NCBI GenBank assembly: GCA_024741835.1
Contig: JAENRP010000219.1
Coordinates: forward strand, 1 to 64,000
DNA: 64,000 bases
Reading direction: 5' to 3'
Source: Diplocarpon mali
Lineage: Eukaryota; Ascomycota; Leotiomycetes; Helotiales; Drepanopezizaceae
Part shown: positions 20,784 through 34,900 of the stretch, piece by piece
Position numbering within the stretch: the stretch's first letter is position 1
Layout: each line of letters opens with the position of its first letter
The notes under the pieces: generated by a model
The model's input: only the letters and a program-made list of their open reading frames with translations
Database searches by the model: none
What the model was told of the DNA's origin: nothing
Translations under genes and position numbers: made by a program

Positions 20784-23700
20784 TCAGTTTTCCTTAGTTC
20801 TTTTTAAAGGATAGGAAGAACTATTACTAGATAATACTCTCTTCGCCAAACGACTACTTCTTCTTATAGTATTGCTATTAGTGTCCGACGAGATAGGTCT
20901 TAGTATAGTAGGAGCTTCGGTAGTTTGGGCAAATGCTAGTATGCTTTAGCGGCTTCTATTAATAGGAAGAGAGACTTATATAGTAGCATTATCGTTATTA
21001 TTATTATTATTATCCTTAAGGGAATTATTAGTAATAAAGGAAGGGGAGGCGGGAGATTATATAGATACTACTTCCTTAGCCTTGCCCTTTGCTAAATCAA
21101 GTTGCGGGCCGGGCCTAGGAGTCGTATTAAGGGTTTTTATATAAGGCTTCTTAATACTATACTTTTTAAGAAGTATCGTTTTATCAATTAGGTTATTAGC
21201 TTTAATATTATTATTTATATCTTTAGTCTTTATTTAAGACTTATCGCTATATAATTATAGCTCTAGTTATTAAACTAGCTTTTAAATACTAGCAAAATCT
21301 TTAAAAAGTTCTTATTTGTACTTCTTCAGATATATTATCAGCTGAGATATATCTTTTGCAAATAAATCCTTTATAGTTATTACTACTAATAGGTTATTCT
21401 ATAATCGTCTTCTTACAAGAGCGTCTAATAGTAGATTACCTTTTGTTATACTAAGTATTATATAAAACTTAGCTAAGGATTCTCTAGTAATACTCTATCT
21501 TACTATATTTGGTTTCTTTATATAGATAGAATCGATAATGAATTCTTCTAGGTCAGCGCTATTCTTAAGTGATTTATTGCTAATAACTTTCGTATAGTTA
21601 TTACTAATAGTAAGAAAACCACCCTTTCTAGGTTTTCTATTAGAGTCTAGGTTAATAAAGGTACCTTATCTTATAAATACTAAGAATAGAGTAGTCTTAT
21701 TGGAAATATACTCCTTTAGAATTGTTCTATCCTTAGTATTCAATTCTTTCTATTAAGCTACGCTCTATGCTAGATTTAGCAAGATCTATTAAGAGTTCTT
21801 AAGATAATAGGATATAAGTATAGATAACTTATAAGACTTTTCCTATATAGTAAATTCTTTAATCAATTATTTGATAATAGGGATTATATAATAGTCAATA
21901 GTTCTGCTATTAGGAGAATTGACCTATAAGCCAGGCCTAGGAGTTAATCTTACGAATCTTAAGTTAGCGTTAATCTTAGTAGAAACAATTCGCAAATGGT
22001 AATTAATACTTATAAACTATATAGGCTTAGGATATGCTACTAGCTTATATAAAGAATTATGATAAGTTAATAGAGCACTAAGATATAGACTATAGTATAT
22101 CCTTAAGGTCTGCTATATTAAGCTGTAAGTCATATTATAAAGGAAGGCGGAAGGAAGGCTTAGCTTCTTATTTAAGGTTCGGAAATGGTATTAGTACATT
22201 TCTAGCTCCTCTTATACTAATATTAAAAATGAATTCTTTCTATAATTACTATAACTATATATATGCATAGTGCTTAAAAAGGTATAACTTAACAACTTAG
22301 GCATATTTAAGAAACCTTTAGTGCAAAGCGATATTAGGGTATCCTTAGTTAGTATAGTCTTATACTAGGCGGGAGTCTAAGCGATATTATAGAATAATTT
22401 AAAGGCCTTAGGTGCTACTTAGAACTTAAAGAAACCTAATAATATATCTTTCTTGATTTGGTTAGCTATTTTATTACTAGTAGCCACAATTGCATAGTTT
22501 CTAAGGTGCAATAAGAATAAAGTTAGATTGGGTATAGTGCAAAATTTATATATATTAGAAGAAACTTGCTTATTGGTTAGAGTTACTATTATCAGCCTAT
22601 AATATTATACATATTATCATTTATATAAAGTATAAAATTTTTCGAAACTGAAGTCCTTAAATATCCCTATTATAAATTTGCTTAATTATGTCTTTATCTT
22701 TAGTATTACTGCAATTTTGAATCTATTATTATATTAAAGTATTATCTTAATATTAAGGGAAACTTCATAGTACTCTATAGATATAATTATTATACTACTT
22801 TCTGGCTTTTCTTTAAGGATATAGTAGTCGCCCTTCGATTTCTTATACTTAATAAAGAAATGTATAATATTATCTATAGAAAATTCGTCTTATTATAGCT
22901 TTATGATTTGTTTGACGGCTCTTGCCGTTGCCTCTTATGCTAATAAAACTTCTCCTCGACCTTCCTTTTTCAAACGCTTTATTATTGACTTATAGAATTT
23001 TAGAATAAATTTTTGCAAGTCTTTAGAAAAGGTCTATACGATATCGGATATATCCTTCTTAGTATTATTAAAAATTTCCATTATATTAGTAATAGGGTTA
23101 TTCTCTTTATTAGTCAGATCATCTTTAAAGTTTATATTATTACGTATACTGACCCGTAGGCCAGGCTTATAAGTCAACTTCTTTGCTACTAGTATTCTAG
23201 GTATTTAGGGCATCTCTAAGGATAGTGAATCAAACTTATCTAAGTCTAATGATTAGTGATCGCAATAGTCCGCTGTTTGAGTTCCAGGTATTATAGGTAC
23301 TTCTTACTTAAGGGCCTTATTATCATATGCTAATTCGACTTATAGGCCAGGCCTACGAGTCAAATTTTCCTTATTAGTTAGTTCTGCTAAGGGTAGCAAC
23401 ATTTTCTAAGCGGCGGGAACTATAAACTCCTATCTCTCTATCTTATTATCGAAGTAGTTTATAGTATACTTAGTAAGATAGATCATCTTTTCTTTTATAA
23501 TAAGTAAACCGCATTAGGACTATTATAGGCCAAGGGTATTTAAAATTGTCTAATCCAAAAGGGCTAAATTGTTATACTACGCAGGATCGTCTTTTATAGT
23601 TTGAATAGTAGAGTGCATAATAGTACTTAAGAACCCTACAAATTTTCTACTTCTTATATTATTGCCTTAGAGTTTCTTTATACCTTCTTAGATAGTAAAG

Positions 23701-24203
23701 TGATTTAACACTTATATAGCCTTTGCTATAGGTTGGTATATCTTAAAAATTCCACCTAGTCTTTACAAAGTGTTATTAGCAGTAATATCGCTTATAAAGT
23801 AGGTCTGGAAGAGTGTACTACAAGTGCTACTTATAAATTGTAATAATCTCTTTATATACTTATTCTTCTTATCCCGGTTTTTTTAAAACAAATCAACTAA
23901 TATAAAGTAACTTTAATACTTTTGTAAAAACTTTTCCTAATCAATCCCTTTTACCTTAAGCTTACCCTTAAGGAAATTATCAAAGCCTAGGAATCCCTCT
24001 TCAACTATAGAGATTCTATAGTTAAGCATATTAATAGACGAATTCAGGAATACTTACTATTCTATTTTACCTAATATTCTATAGGTAGTTATAATATCTT
24101 CTAATAATTAAAGAGACTTGCTATCCTACGAGAATCCACCCTTTAATATCAGTTTATTATTAGCGGTACTTATTGACTTGCTACCTAAGGCAATAACTGA
24201 CAT
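20784..24203 (-). pseudogene. ORF-B of element D: unknown protein of about 1,139 codons (RIP-broken)
   Basis: I do not recognise this protein. Taking RIP-type TAG/TAA as former Gln/Trp, one minus-strand frame runs from an ATG at 24201-24203 (MSVIALGSKS) to a TGA at 20784-20786 (..LKRTKEN), 3,420 bp, a multiple of three. It is helix-rich, Lys/Ile/Leu-rich, ending in a Ser/Arg/Asn-rich tail with SSRLAKR. It is paralogous to ORF-A: PIAKAIQ near codon 156 (ORF-A 157), IRSRKF against IRSRRF, and RAVKQ at codon 428 (ORF-A 410). Palindromes lie at codons about 281, 343, 753 and 1027. I see no nuclease, protease or polymerase motif. It could be a structural, env-like or accessory protein, but nothing in the sequence decides this. 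The open piece 24305-24523 is in the spacer before it. Confidence 0.7.
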
Positions 24204-24720
24204 GCTCTTCTTAAGTATAGCTTTCTTATTTAAGCTCAGCAGTACTATAATAAATTAGTTAGCAAGGAGTAGCTTTAAATAAAGAGATGATTATTTAGGA
24301 AAGATTAACGATATAAAAGGCCTGTATTAGAAAAGATTAATAATAGAAAGATAATAGTAGTTGGTGCTAATATTATAGGTCTAATAGGGTTATAGAAAAA
24401 GTAAAAAAAGTAAAATCGTAGTATAGGGAGAGGCTTATTTATAGAGTTTGGAATCGCGCTAATGCATAAAGGAAAAGTGGGTATAAAGAGGCTAGAAGTA
24501 GAAACAAAAGTAGGATATAACATATATAAGGACCTATAATTGGTAAATGATAATTGTTAAAAGTAAGGACAATATTTCAAAGGTAAACGTTAGAAAGTTA
24601 TATATAAAGGGAATAATCAAAGAATAAATTATATAAAGAGTAAAGTAAATAAAGAATATATATAAAATAGAATAATAGGTTAAGAATAAAGAGGTATAGG
24701 TATATAGAAAGTAGATAATC
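24204..24720. other. Spacer between ORF-A and ORF-B, no clear gene
   Basis: 517 bp. It contains a 72-codon open minus-strand stretch (24305-24523) that is hydrophobic and very A/T-rich, with no family resemblance I can see. Confidence 0.5.
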
Positions 24721-27700
24721 CTAAAAAATTCAATATCTAATTCGCAATCTCTCCAAATGGTTTTTAAGAAAGGGGTAGACTATAATTCTCTAGATCAAGT
24801 CGACTCAATTGTTAGTTCTATTATCACTTTAAAGTCTTCTTCTCTTATATTAGTTCTTATTTTTCAGCGATTTCTTAACTTTAAGGACCTCTCTTAAAGG
24901 ATCTTCTATTAGTACCCTTAGATTTGGTGACCGAGGTTTATCCAGACCATCTTATAGGCTTAAGTCAGCCGAGTCCAACCTCACTCGCAAGCTAGGCTCG
25001 CGAGTCAGTTTTAGCGTTTTTAAGCTTAAGGGTAAAAATAGGGGATTAGTCCCCAAATCAGGGTCTAACGCTATACTAGTATCTCGGTTTGTCTCTTTTC
25101 CGAATTTTCTTATAATAATGCCTTTATCAATTAGTATATTAGGCTCTCGGATAGCATTTACTTTATTGTATTATCCTTAAGACTTAAGTCTATAAAGAAG
25201 CGACTTAGTATTTATAACATTCGTCTAAGCCTTAATAAGGGCGTTAAAGAGTTTTTAATTATATTTTACAAAGTGGATTTTCAATTTATCCTTATTAAAA
25301 AGGAATAACTCCTATACTTCGATTATAATAGAAGGATCTATCTAAGAGCGCTGACTAATAATAGCTTTAAAGAGGCTACTATAGTTCTTAAGATAAAAAG
25401 CTGCCTTAAAAGGTATAGTAGTTCTACTTATATTAATCTATTAAAGTACTAAGGGTTGCTTTAAAGCAAAGATTGAAAAGATAAGATCAGAGATTTAAGT
25501 CTCATTTTCTAAGGTATTCTTATTGCAAATGGCTGTATAGTTATTATAAAAGGCTATAAAACCACTAGTCTTATAAGAATTGTCCGAAAGTATTTTAAAA
25601 AGGTATCCCTATTTTATTATTACTATAATTAGATTGCTATTATTAGTAATAGGTTATAAGATCTCCTTTTGCTTTAATTTTGCAGTTATTTAAGCTAGTT
25701 GAGATTTTGAACTAAGTGCTTAAGAAGTCTATCGACTTATCTTCTTTATAAATGGAGTGAGTTTTATATTCGATTGAGAGCTGATCCATTTATTAAGGCT
25801 TTTTAAAGCAGGTCCTTATCCGATTAATAGGATTTGATAATCTAAGACTTGCTTTCTAATAAAATTGACTCGCAGGCTAGGACCGCGAGTAAAAATCGGA
25901 ATTTCTTTATTAGTAGTACTTGCATCTCTCTTTATCGAAACGACTTAATTATAAAGATTAAGGCCAATTAATTAGAGAAGTTTAAGATAGGCCATAAGTT
26001 GATAGGCTCCTTTACTTTTTACTATTATAGCTAAGAGGTAGAGTCTATAATATATTTAAAGGACTTATTAAGTGAGATTGAATATTATATTATAAAGAAA
26101 ATAAGAAGGTATAAAGGTTGCATTATCTATAGGGCAGAAGTGATAAAGGTATATCTTTACTTCTTATTTTATAATAAAGAGGAATATACTTATAAAAGTA
26201 CTATTATTAGTAGTAAAATTGTCGGTTAAGAAGCGGCATTCGAAGGGTTTAAGTATTACAATTGACCCTTCTTCCTCTATTTCCTCCTATTATTTATTGC
26301 TTAATAATATCGATAAGAAGGAATTGTTCTATTCAATCGGCTTTAACGCCTTTAAGGCTTCGAGATCAGCCTTGAATTTTACAGCACCTAAAGATGCCTC
26401 TATTATTAATAGGTTAGATTTGCGTATCTTTAAAGAGATAAAGAACTAATTATTAAAGTGGATTAGAAAAAGATCGATATCTTCTACTATATAGAGAAGT
26501 TTAAAGTGTTTAATAGTTTTATTAATATCAAATCCTTTATAATTGAGATTATAGTAAACCGAAAGAGAGCGAATATAAAGGTTATAAAGTCTTCTCCCTT
26601 CGATTCCTACGCTAGGAAGATACTATTAAAAGCGAGTCTTTATTATAAAAGACACTTAAATATTATATCGTTCTTTAAGCTTAAGGTTAAGAATAACCAA
26701 TTGAAACATATTGCTATAATTACAAATGTCCTAATCAATAGATTCCTCTTTGCGTTCTCTTTCTTATAAGATAAAATAGTCTCGCTTAAAATCTAAGAGA
26801 CTAGGTTCTTAACTTTTATAATTATTAAAGAATTAAATAATATCTATAAGGGCGAACTTATCTAAGATAAGCTATTAAATCTATTTAACAGCTCTCTTAG
26901 TTGTCTTTAGAGTAGTAGGAATAGGGTCTTCCCTTATATTATCGTTTTTAAAACAGTTATATATAGATATAAAGAAGTTAAGAACTAGCTCCTTTAAGTT
27001 ATTAAGAAAGGAGTTTAAGCGAGCGCGCAATCCTTTGGTTTTAAATTGCAAATTAGCTAAGGTAGTTATCGAACGATCTATCCTTTTTAAAGGTCGAGTT
27101 AAAATAGGTCGTTTAATTAAAGGCAAGTCCTTTAAAGATTCCGAAAATTCTAAAGAGGCTATATTAAGCATTTAGGCAGTTTGTTCAATAGCGGTTTCTA
27201 AAATCATTTTAATAAGAGGCAAGTTTGGTCTAGTTCTAAAATTCTTATTTTTAACTCTTAGTTTAAAACCGCAAGTCAAATTATATAGTTTAGCACTTAT
27301 TATCTCTTTAAGTTAAAAAGCGAATTTTAAGGCAAGCTTGATTATAAATAACTAATTCCCTTCTTTATTATTAAAGAAATCTCGTTTAAACCCTATTATA
27401 GGAGTCCAGTTCTCTTTTAAAATAAGCAAACTATAGGCAGAAGCGTAAAGCCTTAGCATATTAACAATAGTACTATTAGGTAAAGTAATATCTATAGCCT
27501 AATTTGATCTTTTTATAACCTTATTAGCTACTATAAGTATTATATTAAATAGGCCTATAAATCTGCGACTGCGAATTCGATTGCTTTAGAATTTTGCTAC
27601 TCCTTTTTAAATAATAAAGAAATTGAGAATCTGAATAGCTTTAGCGATAGGAGTATTTTCCTTAAGAATTTTTAATAATACTTATCTTCTATTATTAAAA

Positions 27701-28122
27701 TTAATATTTATTAAGAAGCGCAAATGAAATAGGAGTCTTCTCTTATCAATGGCTAAATTATTTAATTATCAAATAGATTCTTCTCTTTTATCTTAATCCA
27801 TTTTGAAAGTATTAGCTAAGGTTATATATTAATCTACATCGGCTAAGAATTCCTCTTTAAAGATTCCCTTTAATCTCAATTCTTCGGTTAAGAAGTTGTC
27901 AAATTAGAGAATTCCAAGGGCTACTTAAATTGAAAGGTTATTAATAGCATTTGCGTAAGTTAAAAGGAGTTTTTATTACTCTATATCTCCTAAGGTTGTA
28001 TAGGTCGATTTAAAGCTCTTTAATAATGCAATAGCTCTACTGTCTTAAGAGAAGTTTATAACTAGTATTTATTTATCTCCTATTGTAATAGATAAAACCA
28101 TTTGTAAGTTCTTTAAAGGCAT
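24721..28122 (-). pseudogene. ORF-A of element D: unknown protein of about 1,133 codons (RIP-broken)
   Basis: Unrecognised. One minus-strand frame runs from an ATG at 28120-28122 (MPLKNLQMVL) to a TAG at 24721-24723 (..CELDIEFF), 3,402 bp, a multiple of three, broken mainly by TAG/TAA at former Gln/Trp sites. The open block 26881-27171 is part of it. It is paralogous to ORF-B along its length: FDNFL near codon 78, PIAKAIQ near 157, IRSRRF near 180, RAVKQ at 410, and an NNYTAICNK block matching NNYTKVISNK. Palindromes fall at codons about 282, 744 and 1039. It sits directly after the integrase end of pol. The plus-strand open stretches at 26219-26769 are antisense shadows. Function unknown. 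Confidence 0.7.
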
Positions 28123-28539
28123 ATTACTTATGAAAGATAGGTAGTATAAATAAGAGAGTTTAATAGGATGCAAGAATTAAAAGGGCATATAAGCTGCAAT
28201 AGGTTTACTATATATATATTAAGGAAATTGGACTTTTTATTTATTATTTAAGGAAAGTAATAGGAATGCTATAATTAAAGGCCAATATTAAGAATGCAAA
28301 ATAAGTTAAAGCAGGTAAGAATTTAAAGTGATCCTAAAAGATCTATATCCTAAATAATAAAGGAGGCAACCTTACTAAAAATGTAAAAATAAGGATTATA
28401 AGAAGGCGGACTATTAATAGGCTAGGAAATCGCTTAGTATTCCCGTTTGCGTTCTTTGGATATTTTAGGAATAATAACTTAAGGTTGCGATTAGTTAGGT
28501 ATTTTAATATTCTTTATTCGCAGGACTGGCTTATAGGTC

Positions 28540-31500
28540 AAGTTGGAAAAATCTTAGTCTTTATCTAAGGGTTTAAAATTGCTTATATTACCGTTAGTTC
28601 TTATAAAAGATTCAGAAGTTATATCAATTTCTAATTCGTCTTCTAAAAGGAATAAGGTCTGGTTATATTAATAAAAGCGCTTTAGTCGGTTAGCTATAAA
28701 GGTTCCTTTAATATTAATTCCATTAAGTTCCTAAAGAGAATAGTATCCCTTTTCTTTTTACTTAGATTTAACCTTAAATAGACTAAGCTATCGATAGTTA
28801 AGTTTAGTATCTACTAATATATTAATACTTCTTATAATATTGTAAATTAGGATGAGATTATCTTTTCAAATAGGATACATTTTAAGTACTTTAAAAGTAG
28901 CTTATGCTTCTTTAGCTTTTTCCTAATATCGTTTCTTTTATAGAATGATTTCCTTTATATTTATATCTTAAAGCTTAAGTTATTAGCATTTTATTATAAG
29001 TAAATTGGAATAGTTCTAAATTTAACTATAGTTGAATAATCTTTAAATAGGCTATTAGGATTCAAAAGGGAGCTATACCTCTTTATTATAGATAAGGAAA
29101 AATAGTATAACTTTAGTCAGTTTATAGATTATCATTTGATAAGCAAAGAGTATTTTATAAAAGTATTTTATCTAATTCTTAAATCCTTTATAAGTAACTT
29201 TAAATAGCCTATTAAAAATGTTATAATATCCTCGCTTTACTATTCTATTAGCTTTTGAGTTATATACTAAGATTTAAACCTATTTAATACTATATTTTCG
29301 TAAAAAAGCTTCAATTACTCTTTTATTTTCCAGGCCTCTATTAATAGTTAGTCTATTAAAAAGTCTATAGCAATAGACTATATCTTCCTAAAGGAACTTT
29401 ATAATAGATTTAGAGTTAGCAGATTTCAAAGGTCGTCCTTTAAGCCATCCTAATAGGTCTTCTTTTATTAAAATAAAATATATAATCCTATTTTCGGTTA
29501 TTAGTACTTATATAATATCGAAACTGACTTTATAAAAAAGGCCTAATAGATAGGTTAAGAATAAGGGATTCTCTTTATAATTAGGCTTTTGTTTCTAATA
29601 AGGAACGCAACTTTTTATAAAGGCTTTATAGTCCTTAAAAGAACCCTTTTAAAAGAATTTCCTTAAGAGTCAGTAGTAGGTAGACTTAGCTCCTTAGTAG
29701 TTAGTTTCCTTATAAATATCCTAGATAGCCTTAGCCTTTAGTTTTTTATTATTTAAGTAGAGTTATATAAAGAATGAGTTATTACTCCTTTTAAACAATT
29801 GCTATCCTTGCATTAGATAAATTAGAGCTTTAGCTTTAAACTTTTGAAAATCCTTAAAAGGAACTATCTTTAGTTATTTAAGTGTAATTAAAAATTTTGC
29901 GATTTCTTTAAAGTCACTTAAGTAGTTAGGTAATAAAATTCTCTTATTTGACTTACGGGCTAGGCTTAGGAGTTAAGTCCCTTTAAGGCGATATATCAAT
30001 AGATAACCAACTTCATTTTCTACCTATTTATTAATATCTATTTCATCTTCTTTAATTAAATCAAAGGGGTAGGAATAAGTTCTTTTTAAAAGGCTATCTA
30101 TAGTAGTATTTTTCATTCTTAGAATATATTTGACTTTAAAGTCTATTAGTCTTATTTAAGCAATCCATTTTATTAGCAAGGCTTTAGGTAGGTCGCTTAT
30201 AGCTTTATTCAATTGTTCTACTAGCACTTTAGTATTAGTTCCAAAGATAAAGTAAGTGCTATAGAGGTCGCTTCTTATCTTTTTCATTGCTTTTAAGGCT
30301 CCTTTGCATTTCTATTTAATAGTATTATACTTTATCTCTACTAGATTCCAAAGACCACTTTTAAAGCGAGCTAAATATCTTTTCTATTAGCTATTAGCTT
30401 ATTAAAGGACGGTACCCTATCCGATTAAGCTTGCATTAACTATTAGTATAATTGGCCTAGCGTCGGCTCTATAGTCTATTTTGATTAGATATAGCGCTTT
30501 AAGCAACGCTTGCTTTAATTATTTTATAGCCTCTATTTAGGGTTCCTTCTATTGAAACTTAGCCCCTTTCTAAAATAAGGCGTAAATAGGTGCTGCCTTT
30601 TTAGCAAAATCCTTAATTTAAATGCAATAGTATACTATAACGCTAATAAACGCGCGAGCTTTTACTATATTATTACACCTTTTCCATTTGTCGATTTTAA
30701 GTACTTTAGCCCTTTAAGGACTTCGGCTATTAGAATTAGTAATAAAACTAACAATTTCTATCGATAGAAGATAGTATTATAACTTTGGACCAACTATTGC
30801 TTCTGCCCTTTCGAATTGTATAAGCACCTAGTTTAGGTTTTGAATATATTCTATTATAAATTATCATATGCTAAGAAGAACTTCTTTATAGTTATAGAAT
30901 GATCTTAATCCTTTTACTCTTATATTATCTATATAAGGGAGCGTAATATTAGGTATATAATCTACTAGTATCTTATAGATTACTTAGACAAATTGAGCAA
31001 TCGAATTTATAGCCCCTTAAGGTAATCTTATTATTTAAAGTAGCCTAAGAGGGGTTTGAATTGCTATTATATCTCTTGATTTAATATTAAGAATGAATTA
31101 GTTGTATTTAAAGAAGAAGTTAATAAAAGAGCTATAGGTTAATCTTGCGAATTTATTTAAGAACTTATCTATATTTAAAGGAATGTTAGTATCCTTAATA
31201 GTTACTCAGTTCATCTCTACTACTACTATTATTAGTTTATAAGTTCCCTTCTCTTTCTTAATAACTAAGAACTATTTATTCCTATAAGGGCTATTATAGA
31301 ACTTAAGAACTCCTTGCTTCAGCCTATCCTTTAACATTTCGATTACCTTTTCTTAAAGAGCTTTAAGGACCTCGAATGTTTTCTCTTACTAAGCTTTATA
31401 GGGTATTATCTTAATCTTAATATAAGGCGTGACCTCTTTTCAAATCTGGCTAAGTTCCGTCTAGTCAAAAGCTAAGGCGTCCTCTCGATTTATTAAGGTT

Positions 31501-31950
31501 TTATAAAGTAGTTCGCATTCTTATTCTATTAAGTTATCTCTAATTTTTAGTATATTAAAATGTTCTTTTATTAGCTAATATCTAATAGGTTTATTAGAAA
31601 ATCTACTTATAATAAACTTATCGAATTTGCCACCTGGCTTTAAAGGTCGAAGCTTCTTGTCTTATTTAAACCAATCGTCTAATCCTTTAGGCTTTAAGCC
31701 GTTAGAGATTCCTTAATCTACTAGTTGTACTTTATCGGCCTTGCTTTTATATATAGTTTGAATATTAGCTAGTATTATACTTCTCTACTTCTTTCCTTTT
31801 TTATCAAATCTTATAAAACGGTCCGAATTTTCCTTTTTAAAAACAAATAAAAGATTTTTTAAATCGTTAATTTAAAGTGTATAAATGGAAATATTATTAG
31901 TAATTTTATTATTTTTCACTTGCGGGTCTGGCCTATAAGTGGTTTTTAGG
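28540..31950 (-). pseudogene. Element D pol: RT, RNase H, integrase (relic)
   Basis: RT about 31330-30850: RNKxFLVIKKEKGTYKLI, then RLPQGAINSIAQFV, then LPYIDNI at about 30920-30940 (family LPFLDDI, second Asp mutated). RNase H about 30550-29950. Integrase about 29780-28900: a Cys pair in KSCVPYxKQKPNY, DIIxVLITENRIIYFILIKEDLLGW, GLENK (family DGGPENK), KANRIVKRG (family QANGMVERG). This matches the fungal gypsy clade whose integrase reads 'ARDDLSGW..' and 'DGGPEN'. Palindromes at 28516, 29951 and 31918. Stops at former Gln/Trp throughout. Confidence 0.88.
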
Positions 31951-34900
31951 TTTTTTAAAATAATTAATAAATTGTCGAAATTTATAAAACGAACTCTCTT
32001 CTCTACCTTATTTTTCTTTTTTCTTAATTATTAAGCTAATAAAACGCCGATTGCACCAATTTTCAAAATTCCAGATTTAACTCTTAGTCTAAGACCGCGA
32101 GTTAAATTGCTATTATTTAAAATTGGCAAACTCACCTTTCTTTTACTATAACTCCTTGCTAGGTGCCTTCTTTTACTAGCATTAAGCCTAGCCTTTATAC
32201 TAGCTAATCGTTTCTTAAAATCTTATTTTAGAATTCGGCTATATCTCTTATGATAATCATTTATCCTTTTAAAGATCGATCTATATTTTAAAGGCTAGCT
32301 TTTATAAGCCTATCTTTAAGATAATTAAATATTAGCTAAGATTTTAAAATAAAGGGCATTCTTAAAAGAATATTATTTAAAGAATTCTCTATTATTAGAA
32401 AGTTAGTATAATTAATAATTCCTTTAACTTTAACCTTTACGTTTTTCACCTATCTATTAAAATTGTATTTCGATCTAGAGACAGTTAAATAAATAAGGAG
32501 TTAATTGCTAACGATTATCAATTAAGCTATTTCTACCACTTTTCTAATTATTACATTAACTTTTGAACTATAATCGATTAGAGCCTTTGCTTTAACTGAT
32601 TCTTCTATAGAATAAATAATAATAGGGCTTTTTATTATAACTGCTAAATAATTTCAATTGATATTCTAAGATATTAAAGCTATTATTATAATATTATAAT
32701 ACCTTTGGGTTCCTTTATCTTTTGTAATCTAGAGACATTTGATTAAGGCTAGGTGCTTCTTAAAGTTCTTTCGCGTTACAATTTCTATTTCCTTATTATT
32801 ATTTAAATCTTTAAAGGCAACTAGGATATGCTTTCCTAGCACTTTATTAAAGCGTCTAATTAAATCAAATAGGTCTTTAAATGTAAGGTTAATTTGCTAG
32901 GCTATAATATTCTCTATAGCTTTCTCTATTGCAGTTAAACCAATGTATTTATCAACGAATTTCTCTTATTTTAATATTTATCTCTTTCGCTTAAGGTCAA
33001 GGGTCCGCGCAATAACTTCAACTTCTTAATCTTTAAGCTTAAAGCTATCTTCGTCTATTATATCTCTAATTAATTTATCTGCTATATCGGCTTTATCTTT
33101 ATCTACTGCGGTTCTAGACTATTAGGTATCTTTTAGCATTTGGACTCTATATTGAGATTCCTGAGTTGCATATACTAATTTCTAGACTTTGGCTAGTTTT
33201 ATTAGTATTAGTAGAGTAAAAGATTTAAAAGGACGCTGAGAATTCCAAGGGTTCTTAGATATAGAAGCAGTATTAATATCGGCTGAAATATTATTATTAA
33301 CCTATCCTAAGATAGAAATGCCTCTAACTTCTATAGCTATTTGATTAAAAGCTAGGTCCTTAAGAACTCCCTTAGGTAGATTGTTAGTTGGACTTATATA
33401 TATATAAGTTGGAATTTTAGCGTTTATATCTATAATACACTATTGTTCGACCAAATTCTTATCCTATTTTATACTATATATTATTATTCGAATAGTCTAT
33501 AACTATAAGCGATTCTAGTGCTTTTTAATAGGGATAGCTTCTGGCCTAGGATCCTTAATGCAAAGCATCCTATACTTATTAATATATATGACCTTAGTAT
33601 TAATAAAACGAAGGAAAAGAGGGCAATTATTGCGATACTTATATAGAGCGCAGTTGGGTTCTTTATTATTGCAAAAGTTATAGGTTAGTTGTCTTCTATT
33701 GCTATTTCTTTAGTACCTTATAGTATTGATATTAGTAAAGTGCTAGTTGGGATTAATTCCTCCTTCTTTAGCTAGCTATTGCGTTCTTATATTAGCTGGT
33801 TATTCCGAATGATAAGAAGTAAGAGTCTGAAAACGGGAACCACTAGGTTGGCTTATAGTAGCTGAGTTTTGTCTATTACTAAACTAAGGAATATGCTGTT
33901 TTTTTTATAAAAGATCATTAATCCTAGTTTCTAAGCTCTGGATTTAGAGTTCTGCAAATTAGGTCTTAAGTTCTTTAATTCTAGGGTTGGATCTTACTCC
34001 TAGGTTAGGCCTGCGAGTGAAAGGTATGACTATTAGGTTCTTCTTTGCCTCTTCTATAACTTCTAAAGCTTTCGAGTATTCTTAGATTAGGCTTTTGAGG
34101 TCTTTAGTATAGGAGGGAGTAGGGGCTTTTTCCTACTTTATAGTATTAATAGTTCTCTTATTAAGATCTGATTTTAAAGTAAAGGCTAAGAATTCCTTAA
34201 ATGAGGCGAAGGTTATAAGATCTTGCTTATTAATCTTAAAATGCTTAATAATCTTGTTTTAAAGGCTAGTAGGTAATTTAAGTAAGAAAAGGCGGCCTCT
34301 TTCAACTTCGCTAAGTATTTTCTAGCTAATTAAGGTATTTAATATATAAGTAAAAGTCTAATAGTAGTTTTTAAGTTCCTTAAGAGTATAAGTAATTAGA
34401 ATAAATTCTTTTAAAAAAGCTAGGGTATTGCGAATCTACTATCTATTAAATTCTTAGAATTCAGACTTAAGAGCCTTGATAAGGAGTTCCTATAAACTAT
34501 ACGTTTTCCATTCAGGGAGGGATTTGATAATATCTTTACTTATATAGTTATAGTAGTAAGGAAGTCGAGAAATCATATCCTCTTATATAATACTAAAATC
34601 GTAATAAGTTTCCTTATATTACTTAAGGAAATTAGTAATATTGGCGCTTATAAAGTAAGGAGCGCTAAAGGAACTAGGGAGGGGAAAGTGATTAGTAATA
34701 GCTTTAAATACAGCTATTATCGTTTTATATTAACTGTCTAGGTTAATAGAATCTATAAGGGGCAAAGGGGAAGCTTTGATATTGCGAGATTGATTGCTAA
34801 AAGGAGTACTTTGAAATTCAAAAGGGCTTAAAGAGCGTTCAAAATCCGAGTCAATCTTAAAGTGACTAAGACGAGTTTGAAAAGATTCGGACAAAGGGTT

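Noticed and set aside
26219..26769. Two open stretches on the plus strand (76 and 87 codons) as possible genes
   Set aside because: They lie antisense within ORF-A, whose minus-strand frame continues through both. RIP makes stops mainly in the sense frame, so antisense frames stay open by chance.
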